NCBI GenBank assembly: GCA_958418185.1
Contig: CATZEP010000033.1
Coordinates: 1 to 11,818, forward strand
Length of the DNA stretch: 11,818 bases
Direction: 5' to 3'
DNA from: an uncultured Collinsella sp.
GTDB lineage: Bacteria; Actinomycetota; Coriobacteriia; Coriobacteriales; Coriobacteriaceae
Below the pieces are notes generated by a model, which saw only the letters and a program-made list of their open reading frames with translations, was not told where the DNA came from and did not search any database. Made by a program: the position numbers and the translations under genes. Of this stretch, positions 1 to 7,370 are shown piece after piece. Every line of letters begins with the position of its first letter. The stretch's first letter is position 1.

Positions 1-449
1 CATGGATTGCACCGCTGTCTACCTCGGTCGATGTTGACGACCAGGGCAATGTCATCACAACGGGGGAGGGTGCCAACACCCTAAACGGCATCGATGCCGC
101 CCTGGCGCTCGCCAAACATTACGGAGCCGTGCTGCTGACCGATGTCTCGGCCGATGTCGCGCCGGTTTCGGGGCAAGCGGTAAATTCCAAGGCGGTCAAG
201 GCCGGCCTGGATTACGTCCGCGGATTCTCGAGCGAGTTCCTGGGCCAGGTCAAGGATATTTCCACGCCCTCGGTCGAGGCCATCTCGGCGAATCTCGATA
301 ACGGTATCGAGGTGTCGCTCGGAGATTCGGATGACATTGCCAAAAAGGAGCGTATCGTTACCAAGCTGCTTTCGCAGGTGGAGGGCGTGACGTATATCAA
401 CGTTCGATCTCCTGGCAACTATACGTTTAGGAACGCACCGACCTCGTAG
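1..449 (+). CDS. ftsQ: Cell division protein FtsQ/DivIB, C-terminal part (5' truncated by window edge)
   Basis: An open frame, read from base 3, runs from the window edge to TAG at 447-449 and gives about 148 residues. FtsQ/DivIB is a single-pass membrane protein with an extracytoplasmic POTRA and beta domain. It joins FtsL and FtsB in the divisome and helps control septal wall synthesis. The visible part fits the end of its beta domain: a stretch ending GIEVSLGDSDDIAKKE, then a helix (IVTKLLSQVEGV) and the closing strand with YINVRSPGNYTFR. This resembles the family pattern of a 'lG..d...K...l..ll' segment followed by 'idvR.P'. Its position just upstream of ftsZ in the same direction is the usual place for ftsQ. 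The N-terminal cytoplasmic tail, membrane helix and POTRA domain lie outside the window. The assignment is based on this C-terminal pattern plus synteny. Confidence 0.82.
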   Translation, partial: WIAPLSTSVDVDDQGNVITTGEGANTLNGIDAALALAKHYGAVLLTDVSADVAPVSGQAVNSKAVKAGLDYVRGFSSEFLGQVKDISTPSVEAISANLDNGIEVSLGDSDDIAKKERIVTKLLSQVEGVTYINVRSPGNYTFRNAPTS

Positions 450-521
450 CGTCTTCTGGCCTTTGTTGACGGGGCATACCGCGCCGTTTATCTGGTTTGT
501 TTGGTTTTCACCGTCAATTAT

Positions 522-554
522 TTGACTGATACGTTCATAATGTGCAAACATAAT
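522..554 (+). promoter_or_regulatory. Candidate ftsZ promoter region in the ftsQ-ftsZ gap
   Basis: The 198 bp between ftsQ and ftsZ are AT-richer than the genes around them. They hold a TTGACT at 522-527 and a CATAAT at 549-554. The spacing is 21 bp, longer than the ideal 17 bp, so this is a weak sigma-70-type candidate. A second CATAAT at 536-541 is too close to the TTGACT. A short inverted repeat TTCAA-C-TTGAA lies at 577-587. A separate ftsZ promoter in this gap is common in other bacteria, but the exact boxes here are a guess. Confidence 0.25.
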
Positions 555-647
555 ACGGTTTACCTTTGCATTTACTTTCAACTTGAAGGTTAATGTGCGC
601 AGGGGTCAACCCATGCTATGGCAATAACCTTTGTTCGGAGGACCGAC

Positions 648-1802
648 ATGCACGAGACAGAGATCAACAACTACCTTGCCGTCATTAAGGTGGTCGGCGT
701 CGGCGGCGGCGGTACCAACGCGGTCAATCGAATGATCGAAGAGGGTATCCGCGGCGTCGAGTTTGTTGCCATCAACACCGATGCTCAGGCACTCGCGATC
801 TCTGATGCCGATATCAAGGTGCACATCGGCACCGACCTGACCCGCGGCCTGGGCGCTGGCGCCAACCCCGAGGTCGGCCGTAAGGCCGCCGATGAGTCCC
901 GCGACGACATCGCCGAGGCGCTCGCTGGCGCCGATATGGTGTTCATCACCTGCGGCGAGGGCGGCGGCACCGGTACCGGCGCTGCCCCCATCGTTGCCGA
1001 TATCGCGATGAACGAGGTCGGCGCGCTGACCGTCGCCGTCGTGACCAAGCCCTTTACGTTTGAGGGCCGCAAGCGCAAGAAGAGCGCCGAAGAAGGCATT
1101 AAGACGCTTTCCGACTGCGTCGACACCATGATCGTTATCCCTAACGACAAGCTGCTCGACATCGCCGAGAAGAAGACCACCATGCTTGAGGCCTTCGCAA
1201 TCGCCGATGGCGTCCTTTCCCAGGGCACCCAGGGCATCACCGACCTCATCACCGTCCCCGGTATCATCAACCTGGACTTCGCCGATGTTAAGACCATCAT
1301 GAAGCAGGCCGGTACCGCCATGATGGGTATCGGTACCGCTTCTGGGGACACCCGTGCCGTCGACGCTGCCCAGCAGGCTATTTCCAGCCCGCTGCTCGAG
1401 AGCTCCATCGATGGCGCTACGCGCGTCCTGCTTTCCATTGCCGGTTCCAAGGACCTGGGCATTCAGGAGATCAGCGACGCCGCCGACGTTGTCGCCAACG
1501 CCGTCGACCCCGAGGCCAACATCATCTTCGGTACCGTTGTCGACGAGTCCCTGGGCGATCAGGTGCGTATTACCGTCATCGCTACGGGCTTCTCCGACTC
1601 CAACGTCAACCGTCAGGACGAGCTCTTCGCTGCACAGCAGTCCCAGAGCAAGGCCGCTGCTTCTACCGAGCCGCAGCGCACCGCTCCTGCCACGAGCCCG
1701 GCTCAGGCTGCCCCGACTCGCAACGTCGGTGGTACCGAGCTCCCCAACTTTGGCAACGACCAGTTTGAGCTTCCTGACTTCCTCAAGCGCGGCAGCTTCT
1801 AG
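648..1802 (+). CDS. ftsZ: Cell division protein FtsZ (tubulin-like GTPase)
   Basis: FtsZ polymerises with GTP into the Z-ring at midcell, which organises the divisome. The 384-residue product shows the N-terminal nucleotide loop GVGGGGTNAVNRM (about 17-29), the tubulin signature GGGTGTG at 105-111, and the T7 synergy loop NLDFADV (208-214) whose acidic residues complete the neighbouring subunit's GTPase site. A variable Ala/Gln/Pro-rich linker (about 330-370) leads to the conserved C-terminal peptide ELPDFLKR near the end, which binds SepF and similar partners. An upstream in-frame ATG at 618 would add ten residues. The ATG at 648 is preferred because GGAGGA (637-642) lies 5 nt before it and because the protein then starts in the usual family way. 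No ftsA lies between ftsQ and ftsZ, as in Actinobacteria, so SepF downstream is the likely membrane tether. Confidence 0.97.
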   Translation: MHETEINNYLAVIKVVGVGGGGTNAVNRMIEEGIRGVEFVAINTDAQALAISDADIKVHIGTDLTRGLGAGANPEVGRKAADESRDDIAEALAGADMVFITCGEGGGTGTGAAPIVADIAMNEVGALTVAVVTKPFTFEGRKRKKSAEEGIKTLSDCVDTMIVIPNDKLLDIAEKKTTMLEAFAIADGVLSQGTQGITDLITVPGIINLDFADVKTIMKQAGTAMMGIGTASGDTRAVDAAQQAISSPLLESSIDGATRVLLSIAGSKDLGIQEISDAADVVANAVDPEANIIFGTVVDESLGDQVRITVIATGFSDSNVNRQDELFAAQQSQSKAAASTEPQRTAPATSPAQAAPTRNVGGTELPNFGNDQFELPDFLKRGSF

Positions 1803-1827
1803 TTCGTTTTTCTCAGCGACCTGTATG

Positions 1828-1856
1828 GGGTGCGTCCGATTGGGCGCACCCTTTTT
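1828..1856 (+). terminator. Rho-independent terminator of ftsZ
   Basis: A 10-bp stem pairs 1828-1837 (GGGTGCGTCC) with 1842-1851 (GGGCGCACCC), with one T-G pair and a GATT loop. Five T residues follow directly at 1852-1856. It begins 26 bp after the ftsZ stop codon. It implies that ftsZ transcription ends here and that pgeF has its own promoter. Confidence 0.9.
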
Positions 1857-1893
1857 GTTGTGTTTTGCCTTTGTAAACGAAAGCCTCCAATCT

Positions 1894-1938
1894 CCTTACG
1901 TTCCCCTTACGTTTAGCCCCTACCGCTGCGGGTATCCT
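1894..1938 (+). promoter_or_regulatory. Candidate Pho-box-like direct repeat and -10 box ahead of pgeF-pstSCAB-phoU
   Basis: CCTTACGTT occurs at 1894-1902 and again at 1905-1913, an exact 9-bp direct repeat with an 11-bp period. A weaker third copy (CCCTACCG) may lie at 1918-1925. A -10-like TATCCT sits at 1933-1938, so the second repeat covers the place of a -35 box. Direct repeats of 11-bp period that replace the -35 box are typical of PhoB/PhoP-type response regulators, which activate pst operons under phosphate starvation. The repeat and spacing are seen in the sequence. The regulator is an inference, and the repeat sequence does not match the E. coli consensus closely. Confidence 0.45.
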
Positions 1939-2016
1939 TTTGATGAAGTATGGCAGCCGTGTGGCACGGACTGCTGCGGCGTCGCCGCGATACTTGTGTT
2001 ATTAGGAGGCTTTAGT

Positions 2017-2817
2017 ATGGCAGCACGTGCGGACAGCGTTTCGCGTGTCGACCATGATGGAGTTACGTTGGTAGAGGGCGCGACGCACGATGTTCGCTTT
2101 GCTTTTACCGAACGCGCCGGCGGTGTTTCCGAAGATGCGTACTCCTCACTCAATCTGGGCTCGCATGTTGGCGATGACCCCTTTGCCGTTCAAGAAAATC
2201 GTCGCCGCGCACTCGAGGCCTTGGGTGCCGCCGAGTGCGAGCACAACCTGCTTGTTCCCAATCAAGTACACGGTGACCATGTCGTGACGGTGACCTCGAA
2301 CGGTGCTGATGATCTCGAGAACATTCGCGAGCAGATTGCCGAGGGCTGCGATGCCATCGTCTGCATGGCCCGTGAGGTACCCGTGATGCTCTGCTTTGCC
2401 GATTGCGTTCCCGTGGTGCTGGTGGCTCCCGGCGGCTTTGCCGTGGTGCACTCTGGCTGGAAGGGCACGATTGCGCGCATTTCCGCCAAGGCGTGCCAAG
2501 CGCTCTGCGAGGCGGCTGGCTGCAAGCCGGACGACATCTCTGCCTACATTGGGCCCCATATCCTGGGCGACGAGTACGAGGTGTCCCAAGAACTTATGGA
2601 TCGCTTTGCCGCCGAGTTCGCGTGCATCGATGCCTCTGCTTCTCGTATGCTCGATCTTTCCGCCGCCATTCGCGAGGCGCTGATGGACGCCGGCGTCGAG
2701 GCGAGCAGCATTGTGGACACCAAGCTTTCCACCGTTCGTCAGAACGACCGCTTTTATTCCTACCGCAACGAGGGCGGCACCTGTGGGCGCCATGCTGCGA
2801 TCGGCGTGATGCTATGA
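2017..2817 (+). CDS. pgeF: PgeF/YlmD-family purine nucleoside phosphorylase (laccase-fold, DUF152)
   Basis: The 266-residue product belongs to the YfiH/YlmD/PgeF family, single-domain zinc enzymes. Members have been shown to cleave purine nucleosides with phosphate, and to remove wrongly added L-serine from cell-wall precursors in E. coli (PgeF). Family motifs are QVHG (83-86), FADCVPVVL (128-136), VHSGW (144-148), IGPHI (178-182) and a C-terminal FYSYRNEGGTCGRH. Expected metal ligands H85, C130 and H145 are present. The end has TCGRH where many members have TGR. The ATG at 2017 is chosen because AGGAGG (2004-2009) lies 7 nt upstream; open frame further upstream overlaps ftsZ out of frame and is not coding. 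The stop overlaps the pstS start as ATGA, so the two are very likely co-translated. In many Gram-positives ylmD follows ftsZ and precedes ylmE, as here except for the inserted pst genes. Confidence 0.93.
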   Translation: MAARADSVSRVDHDGVTLVEGATHDVRFAFTERAGGVSEDAYSSLNLGSHVGDDPFAVQENRRRALEALGAAECEHNLLVPNQVHGDHVVTVTSNGADDLENIREQIAEGCDAIVCMAREVPVMLCFADCVPVVLVAPGGFAVVHSGWKGTIARISAKACQALCEAAGCKPDDISAYIGPHILGDEYEVSQELMDRFAAEFACIDASASRMLDLSAAIREALMDAGVEASSIVDTKLSTVRQNDRFYSYRNEGGTCGRHAAIGVML

Positions 2818-3650
2818 GAAAGATCGCATCGGTCCTGAGTGCTGCAGTGCTTACGCTCACGCTGTGTGCTTGCTCCTCGGGATCTTCCACATCTTCTATT
2901 ACCGTGGCCGGCTCGACCACGTGCCTTCCCATTGCCGAGATCGCAGCCGAGGGCTTTAAGGAAGAGGCCGGCACCGATGTGCTCGTCTCCGGCCTTGGCT
3001 CCTCTGCGGGTATCGAGGCCGTCAGCAACGGCACGGCCGACATCGCCAGCTCGTCTCGTGGCCTCAATGCCGACGAACAAGACCTTGGCCTGACCCCGAT
3101 CGTAATCGCGCACGACGGCATCGCAGTCATCGTGAACGACGACAACCCGGTCGACAATCTCTCGACCGAGCAGCTCCGCGATATTTACGCCGGCAAGATC
3201 ACCAACTGGAAGGAAGTCGGCGGAGAGGACCTGAAGATTCAGGTTATCAACCGCGATGAGGCGTCCGGTACGCGCGAGGCCTTCCGTACCATCGTGATGG
3301 ACGGCACGCCGTTCGATCGCCGCTCGGCCGTTCTTTCGGGTACGGGCCAAGTGCGCGACGTCGTGTCCCGCTCGCATGGCGCCATTGGCTACATCTCGCT
3401 GGGTTTTGTCGAGAGCCTCAACGCCACGACCTCGGTTAAGGCCGTTTCGGTCAACCATGTCGAGGCATCCGAGAAGACGGTCGCAAGTGGCGGCTATCCC
3501 ATCTCGCGCGACCTTTACTTCTTTGTGAAGGGTGTGCCTTCGCAGCAGGCGCAGGATTACATCGACTATGTGACGTCCGAAAAGATGGACAAGCAGATTC
3601 GCGAGGCGGGCTTTATTCCCGTCACCAACGACGGAAAGGGGAGTGAGTAG
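2814..3650 (+). CDS. pstS: Phosphate ABC transporter substrate-binding lipoprotein PstS
   Basis: PstS captures inorganic phosphate outside the membrane and delivers it to PstCA. The 278-residue product begins with a lipoprotein signal: MRK, a hydrophobic stretch (4-17), then the lipobox LCAC with the predicted lipid-bearing C20 and a Ser/Gly-rich linker. The phosphate-pocket segments are visible: AGSTT (32-36), GSSAGIEA (62-69), SSSRG (79-83) and the strongly conserved SGTREAF (151-157). The length is usual for Gram-positive PstS. The start ATG overlaps the pgeF stop by ATGA and no other good start with a Shine-Dalgarno site was found, so translation probably relies on reinitiation or coupling. 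It heads the pstSCAB-phoU run. Confidence 0.95.
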   Translation: MRKIASVLSAAVLTLTLCACSSGSSTSSITVAGSTTCLPIAEIAAEGFKEEAGTDVLVSGLGSSAGIEAVSNGTADIASSSRGLNADEQDLGLTPIVIAHDGIAVIVNDDNPVDNLSTEQLRDIYAGKITNWKEVGGEDLKIQVINRDEASGTREAFRTIVMDGTPFDRRSAVLSGTGQVRDVVSRSHGAIGYISLGFVESLNATTSVKAVSVNHVEASEKTVASGGYPISRDLYFFVKGVPSQQAQDYIDYVTSEKMDKQIREAGFIPVTNDGKGSE

Positions 3651-3651
3651 C

Positions 3652-4575
3652 GTGGAAGCACAGGAAACCCCCCAGATTGAGCAGGAGGCTCAGACGCCCA
3701 AAAAGCGTGAGTTGGCGTTGGTGTCGCGTAGCACCTATCTCAAGGAGAAGGCGCTGCAGTGGATCTTCTTTGCCTGCGCGTTCTTGGCGGTCGTCACCGT
3801 TATCCTGATCTTTGTCTTTACCACGTACTCGGCGCTGCCCGTCTTTACCGACATCGGCCTGGCGGACTTCTTTAGCTTTACGTGGGCGCCATCCGAGGGC
3901 CACTACGGCATCATGTCGCTGCTGGCGGGCTCTGGTCTGGTGACGGTCGGTGCGCTCGCCATGGGCGTGCCCCTGGGTGTGGGCACGGCTGTATATCTGG
4001 TCGAGATCGCCAGCAAGCGCGTGCGCAGGCTCATCAGCCCCGCCGTCGACCTGCTGGCGGGCATCCCCTCCATCATCTACGGCTTCTTTGGCATGGTCAT
4101 CATCCGCCCGTTTATCGCGCAGCTGACCGGCGGTCTTGGCTTTGGCGCGCTGACGGCGTGGTTTGTGCTTGCCATCATGATCGTTCCCACCATTACCACG
4201 CTCACGATCGATGCCCTCAATTCCATCCCCATGGGCATTCGCGAGGCGTCCTATGCCATGGGTGCCACCAAGTGGCAGACCATCTACAAGGTCGTGCTGC
4301 CTGCAGCCAAGCTGGGCATTGTCGATGCAATTGTCTTGGGTATGGGGCGTGCCATCGGTGAGACCATGGCCGTGCTGATGGTCGTGGGCAACGCCCCGGT
4401 CATTCCAGATAGCATCTCGAGCCCCATCTCGACGCTCACGAGCCAGATCGCACTCGACATGAGCTATTCCTCGGGCCTGCATCGCTCGGCTCTGTTTGGC
4501 ATGGGCGTGGTCCTGTTTATCATCTCAGCTGCACTGGTGGGTATCGTTCGCCTGATTTCAAAGAAGAGGGGGTAG
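3652..4575 (+). CDS. pstC: Phosphate ABC transporter permease PstC
   Basis: PstC is one of two membrane subunits that form the phosphate channel. The product (307 residues from GTG 3652) has a charged cytoplasmic N-terminus, a first membrane helix at about 38-57 and several more. The segment GIPSIIYGFFG (137-147) is typical of PstC/PstA. The ABC coupling (EAA) loop follows, with IREASYAMGATKW (196-208) and RAIGETMAV (233-241), and a last helix lies at about 281-301 before a basic tail. GTG 3652 is preferred because AAGGGGAG (3636-3643) sits 8 nt upstream. An alternative GTG at 3643 would overlap both that site and the pstS stop (3648-3650) and add three residues. The gene follows pstS and is followed by pstA after 3 bp. 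Confidence 0.95.
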   Translation: MEAQETPQIEQEAQTPKKRELALVSRSTYLKEKALQWIFFACAFLAVVTVILIFVFTTYSALPVFTDIGLADFFSFTWAPSEGHYGIMSLLAGSGLVTVGALAMGVPLGVGTAVYLVEIASKRVRRLISPAVDLLAGIPSIIYGFFGMVIIRPFIAQLTGGLGFGALTAWFVLAIMIVPTITTLTIDALNSIPMGIREASYAMGATKWQTIYKVVLPAAKLGIVDAIVLGMGRAIGETMAVLMVVGNAPVIPDSISSPISTLTSQIALDMSYSSGLHRSALFGMGVVLFIISAALVGIVRLISKKRG

Positions 4576-4578
4576 GCT

Positions 4579-5484
4579 ATGTCCGATTCCGTTGACACGA
4601 CGGTCGATACGACATCGTCGCGCGAGCTCATCAAGCGTGCCCTTTCCCATGGCAAGAAGGGCCGCATCAACAAGGACCTGTCCAACAAGATTATGCTCGG
4701 CGTGTTTCGCGCCGCGGCCTATATCACCACCCTGGTGTTGCTTGCCATCATCGCCTACGTGGTCATCAACGGTCTTCCGCATATCTCGCTCGACTTTATC
4801 TTCGGCTGGCCGCAGGGCGTAAACGCCGAGGGTGGCATCTGGCCCACGATCGTCTCGACCATCTACGTGACGGCGCTCGCCATGCTCATCTGCACGCCGG
4901 TTGCCGTCTTGGCTGCGGTCTATCTGGCCGAATACGCCAAGCAGGGCAAGGTCGTCGACATCATTCGCTATGCTGCCGATGCCCTGGCCTCGGTGCCTTC
5001 CATCGTTATGGGCCTCTTTGGTTACGCCTTGTTTGTTGAGGCCATGGGCCTGGGCCTTTCGATGGTTTCGGCCGCTCTGGCGCTGGCGCTTCTGATGCTG
5101 CCCATCGTCATGCGCACCACCGAGGAGGCAATTCGCGCCGTTCCGCGCTATATCCGTTGGGGCGCATATGGCCTGGGCGCCACCAAGTGGCAGGTCGTCT
5201 CCAAGATCGTGCTTCCTTCTGCCTTTGGCCGCATTGCCACCGGCATCGTCCTTGCCATCGGTCGCGCCATCGGCGAGACCGCGGTGGTGCTCTACACCAT
5301 GGGTCAGGCCATCAATCTGCCGATCTCGCCGCTTGATTCCGGTCGTCCCATGACCGTTCACCTCTATTTGCTTGCCAACGACGGCATCAACATGAACGCA
5401 GCCTACGGCACTGCGCTTTTGCTGATGGCGATTATTCTGGCCTTCAACCTGTTTGCGCGTTATCTGTCGCGCAAGCGCCGCTAG
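4579..5484 (+). CDS. pstA: Phosphate ABC transporter permease PstA
   Basis: PstA pairs with PstC to form the transmembrane pathway for phosphate. The 301-residue product has a basic N-terminal region (about 15-38) and a first membrane helix at about 45-64. A further hydrophobic segment (about 95-116) precedes DALASVPSIVMGLFGY (134-149), matching the family IPSI/VPSI motif. The coupling loop reads TEEAIRAVP (181-189) and GLGATKWQ (198-205), followed by RAIGETA (229-235). The C-terminus is a helix plus a basic tail. The ATG at 4579 follows the pstC stop by 3 bp and has an AGGGGG-type Shine-Dalgarno site within the pstC end. Confidence 0.95.
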   Translation: MSDSVDTTVDTTSSRELIKRALSHGKKGRINKDLSNKIMLGVFRAAAYITTLVLLAIIAYVVINGLPHISLDFIFGWPQGVNAEGGIWPTIVSTIYVTALAMLICTPVAVLAAVYLAEYAKQGKVVDIIRYAADALASVPSIVMGLFGYALFVEAMGLGLSMVSAALALALLMLPIVMRTTEEAIRAVPRYIRWGAYGLGATKWQVVSKIVLPSAFGRIATGIVLAIGRAIGETAVVLYTMGQAINLPISPLDSGRPMTVHLYLLANDGINMNAAYGTALLLMAIILAFNLFARYLSRKRR

Positions 5485-5496
5485 TTAAGGAGTCCC

Positions 5497-6300
5497 ATGT
5501 CCGTCTATCAGTCCGCTCCCACGCCGGAGCAAGCGGCCATCACAGCCAAGGATTTCAACTTTTGGTACGGTGACTTTCATGCGCTGACGGGGCTCGACCT
5601 CAACATCGCCAAAAACGCCATCACCTCGTTTATCGGTCCTTCGGGCTGTGGTAAATCGACGTTTTTGCGCTGCATCAACCGTATGAACGACCTTATCGAG
5701 GGTACTCGCGTCGAGGGCACCATGACACTCGACGGCAACGATATCTATGCCGAGGGCGTCGACCCGGTCGACCTTCGTCGCCGCGTGGGCATGATTTTTC
5801 AGCAGCCCAACCCGTTTCCCAAATCCATCTACGAGAATGTCGCTTTTGGCCCTCGTCTGCAGGGCGTGACTAGCAAAAGCGACCTCGACGACATCGTGGA
5901 AGAATCGCTCAAGCGCGCCAACCTCTGGAAAGAGGTATCCAATCAGCTCAACAAGGATGGTTTGGCGCTCTCGGGCGGTCAACAGCAGCGTCTGTGCATC
6001 GCGCGTGTGCTTGCGGTGCAGCCCGATGTCCTTCTGATGGACGAGCCCTGCTCCGCCATCGACCCCACGTCCGTATCTAAGGTCGAGGATCTGATGGCCG
6101 AGCTGGCGCCCGAGATGACGATCATCATCGTCACGCATTCTATGCAGCAGGCCGCTCGCATTAGCGACTACACCGCATTTTTCTTGCAGGAAGTTGCCGG
6201 TGAGCCCGCCACGCTCATCGAGTATGGTCAAACCGACGCGATCTTCACCAGCCCGGTGGATTCGCGGACGGAAGACTATATCACCGGCCGCTTTGGCTGA
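5497..6300 (+). CDS. pstB: Phosphate ABC transporter ATP-binding protein PstB
   Basis: PstB is the ATPase that powers phosphate import through PstCA. All nucleotide-binding motifs are intact in the 267-residue product: Walker A GPSGCGKST (47-55), Q-loop FQQPNPFP (101-108), ABC signature LSGGQ (158-162), Walker B VLLMDEP (178-184), D-loop SAID and the switch histidine H214 (IVTH). The PNPFPKSIYENVAFG stretch is a PstB hallmark. The C-terminus SRTEDYITGRFG matches the usual family end. A good AAGGAG (5487-5492) precedes the ATG by 4 nt, and the gene starts 12 bp after pstA. Confidence 0.97.
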   Translation: MSVYQSAPTPEQAAITAKDFNFWYGDFHALTGLDLNIAKNAITSFIGPSGCGKSTFLRCINRMNDLIEGTRVEGTMTLDGNDIYAEGVDPVDLRRRVGMIFQQPNPFPKSIYENVAFGPRLQGVTSKSDLDDIVEESLKRANLWKEVSNQLNKDGLALSGGQQQRLCIARVLAVQPDVLLMDEPCSAIDPTSVSKVEDLMAELAPEMTIIIVTHSMQQAARISDYTAFFLQEVAGEPATLIEYGQTDAIFTSPVDSRTEDYITGRFG

Positions 6301-6372
6301 TCGGTGCGACTAGTCCCAAGCCGATCGGACCTGGTCCGGTGCGTATTCACTGTGCGGGCGGCATGACCGCAC
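6299..6372 (+). promoter_or_regulatory. Three adjacent inverted repeats in the pstB-phoU gap
   Basis: The 92-bp gap holds three dyads: GATCGG (6299-6304) with CCGATC (6321-6326), CGGACC (6326-6331) with GGTCCG (6333-6338), and GTGCGG (6352-6357) with CCGCAC (6367-6372). None is followed by a T-run, so they are not ordinary terminators. They could stabilise or process the pstSCAB message, dampen read-through into phoU, or serve as operators. phoU then has TTGGAG at 6381-6386, 6 nt before its ATG. The dyads are seen directly, while any role is inferred. Confidence 0.35.
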
Positions 6373-6392
6373 CCAACTGATTGGAGTGAACC

Positions 6393-7250
6393 ATGCGCAA
6401 ACTGTTTTCCCGTCAGCTCATCGAGGCCCGTCACGAGATGTTGAGCATCTACGAGGCCGTCGATCTTGCCCTTCACGACGCCGTGAAGGCCTATGTGACC
6501 GACGACCGCAAGCTCGCCACTAAGACCAAGAAGCGCACGCTTTCGATTGATGCTCGCTGCGCCAACTTGGAGGCCGTGTGCTACAACCTGATCGCTACGC
6601 AGTCGCCGGTCGCCTCCGACTTCCGTTTGCTGCAGACGATTATCTACGTCGACTTTAACCTGCAGCGCATGACCGATAAGGTTCGCCAGATCTGCCGCGC
6701 CACGCGTCACATGGTCAAGGCCGACATCTCGCTGCCCCAGGAACTCGTCGGTACGGTTGAGGCCGAGGCCGAAGCTGTTTACCGGGTGCTGGGTTCGTCG
6801 CTTTCCGCGCTCGTCACCAACGACATGTCCATCATCTGCAACCTGGCCGTCGAGGACGAGCCGGTGCATGCGGCGTACGAGAAGTTCTTCCGTACTTTCA
6901 ACCGTATGGACACGGGCGATTTTATGGATGACGACAGCAACTATGACGATCTGCGCCGCGCCATTATGGTTTCGCGCTACCTCGATCGTATCGCCTCGAT
7001 TTCCATCGATGCTGCCTGCCGTCTGACCTTCCTTTTGACCGGCCAGCGCATGACTGCCGGCGATATCGCCCGTACGGACGAGGATGAGCTTGAGAGCATG
7101 CGCGTGCCTTCGGGCGAGGGTGTCATCATGAGGCCCGCCGTGGATGCGGGCTATGTTGCCAAGGTGCCTGCTAACGAGGTGAGCGAGGGCCTTCGCTATC
7201 TGCTTGAGCACCTTGAGGACGAGGACGACGCCGAGGATGACGAGGAGTAG
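6393..7250 (+). CDS. phoU: Phosphate signalling protein PhoU, long form with acidic tail
   Basis: PhoU links the activity of PstSCAB to the phosphate-sensing histidine kinase and shuts down the phosphate-starvation response when phosphate is plentiful. The 285-residue product contains the two expected three-helix bundles. The first includes PVASDFRLLQTIIYVDFNLQRMTDKV (72-97), matching the family 'PVA.DLR......d..RigD' segment. The second includes IMVSRYLDRIASISIDA (191-207). In typical PhoU proteins the second motif reads like RYLERIGDHA, so here the usual acidic metal ligand is replaced by Ser. The protein is longer than the common length of about 215-240 residues, with a C-terminal extension (about 225-285) ending in an acidic run (HLEDEDDAEDDEE). 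It follows pstB in the same orientation after 92 bp. Confidence 0.92.
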   Translation: MRKLFSRQLIEARHEMLSIYEAVDLALHDAVKAYVTDDRKLATKTKKRTLSIDARCANLEAVCYNLIATQSPVASDFRLLQTIIYVDFNLQRMTDKVRQICRATRHMVKADISLPQELVGTVEAEAEAVYRVLGSSLSALVTNDMSIICNLAVEDEPVHAAYEKFFRTFNRMDTGDFMDDDSNYDDLRRAIMVSRYLDRIASISIDAACRLTFLLTGQRMTAGDIARTDEDELESMRVPSGEGVIMRPAVDAGYVAKVPANEVSEGLRYLLEHLEDEDDAEDDEE

Positions 7251-7288
7251 GGCGGCCCCGTTCGTCGAAAGATTGTAAATACCTAAGT

Positions 7289-7324
7289 GAGCGCGGCCTT
7301 GCGGATGCGGGGCCGCGCTCTTGC
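7289..7324 (+). terminator. Probable terminator between phoU and yggS
   Basis: GAGCGCGGCC at 7289-7298 pairs perfectly with GGCCGCGCTC at 7311-7320, a 10-bp GC-rich stem with a 12-nt loop. Only a weak T-rich tail (TTGCGTT) follows, so termination may be partial. The hairpin ends 50 bp before the yggS start codon and marks the edge of the phosphate operon. Confidence 0.6.
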
Positions 7325-7370
7325 GTTAGCATGGGACTACTTGTTTGGCTGTCAGCGGAGGCGATTGGCA

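Noticed and set aside
1354..2016. In-frame extension of pgeF upstream through the end of ftsZ
   Set aside because: It reads ftsZ in the wrong frame, crosses a strong terminator, and a good AGGAGG plus ATG at 2017 gives the normal family start.
3622..5361. Long His/Asp/Arg-rich minus-strand open frames opposite pstC and pstA
   Set aside because: They mirror the high-GC coding strand of clear pst genes, have no ribosome site and give low-complexity His/Arg-rich products with no family pattern.
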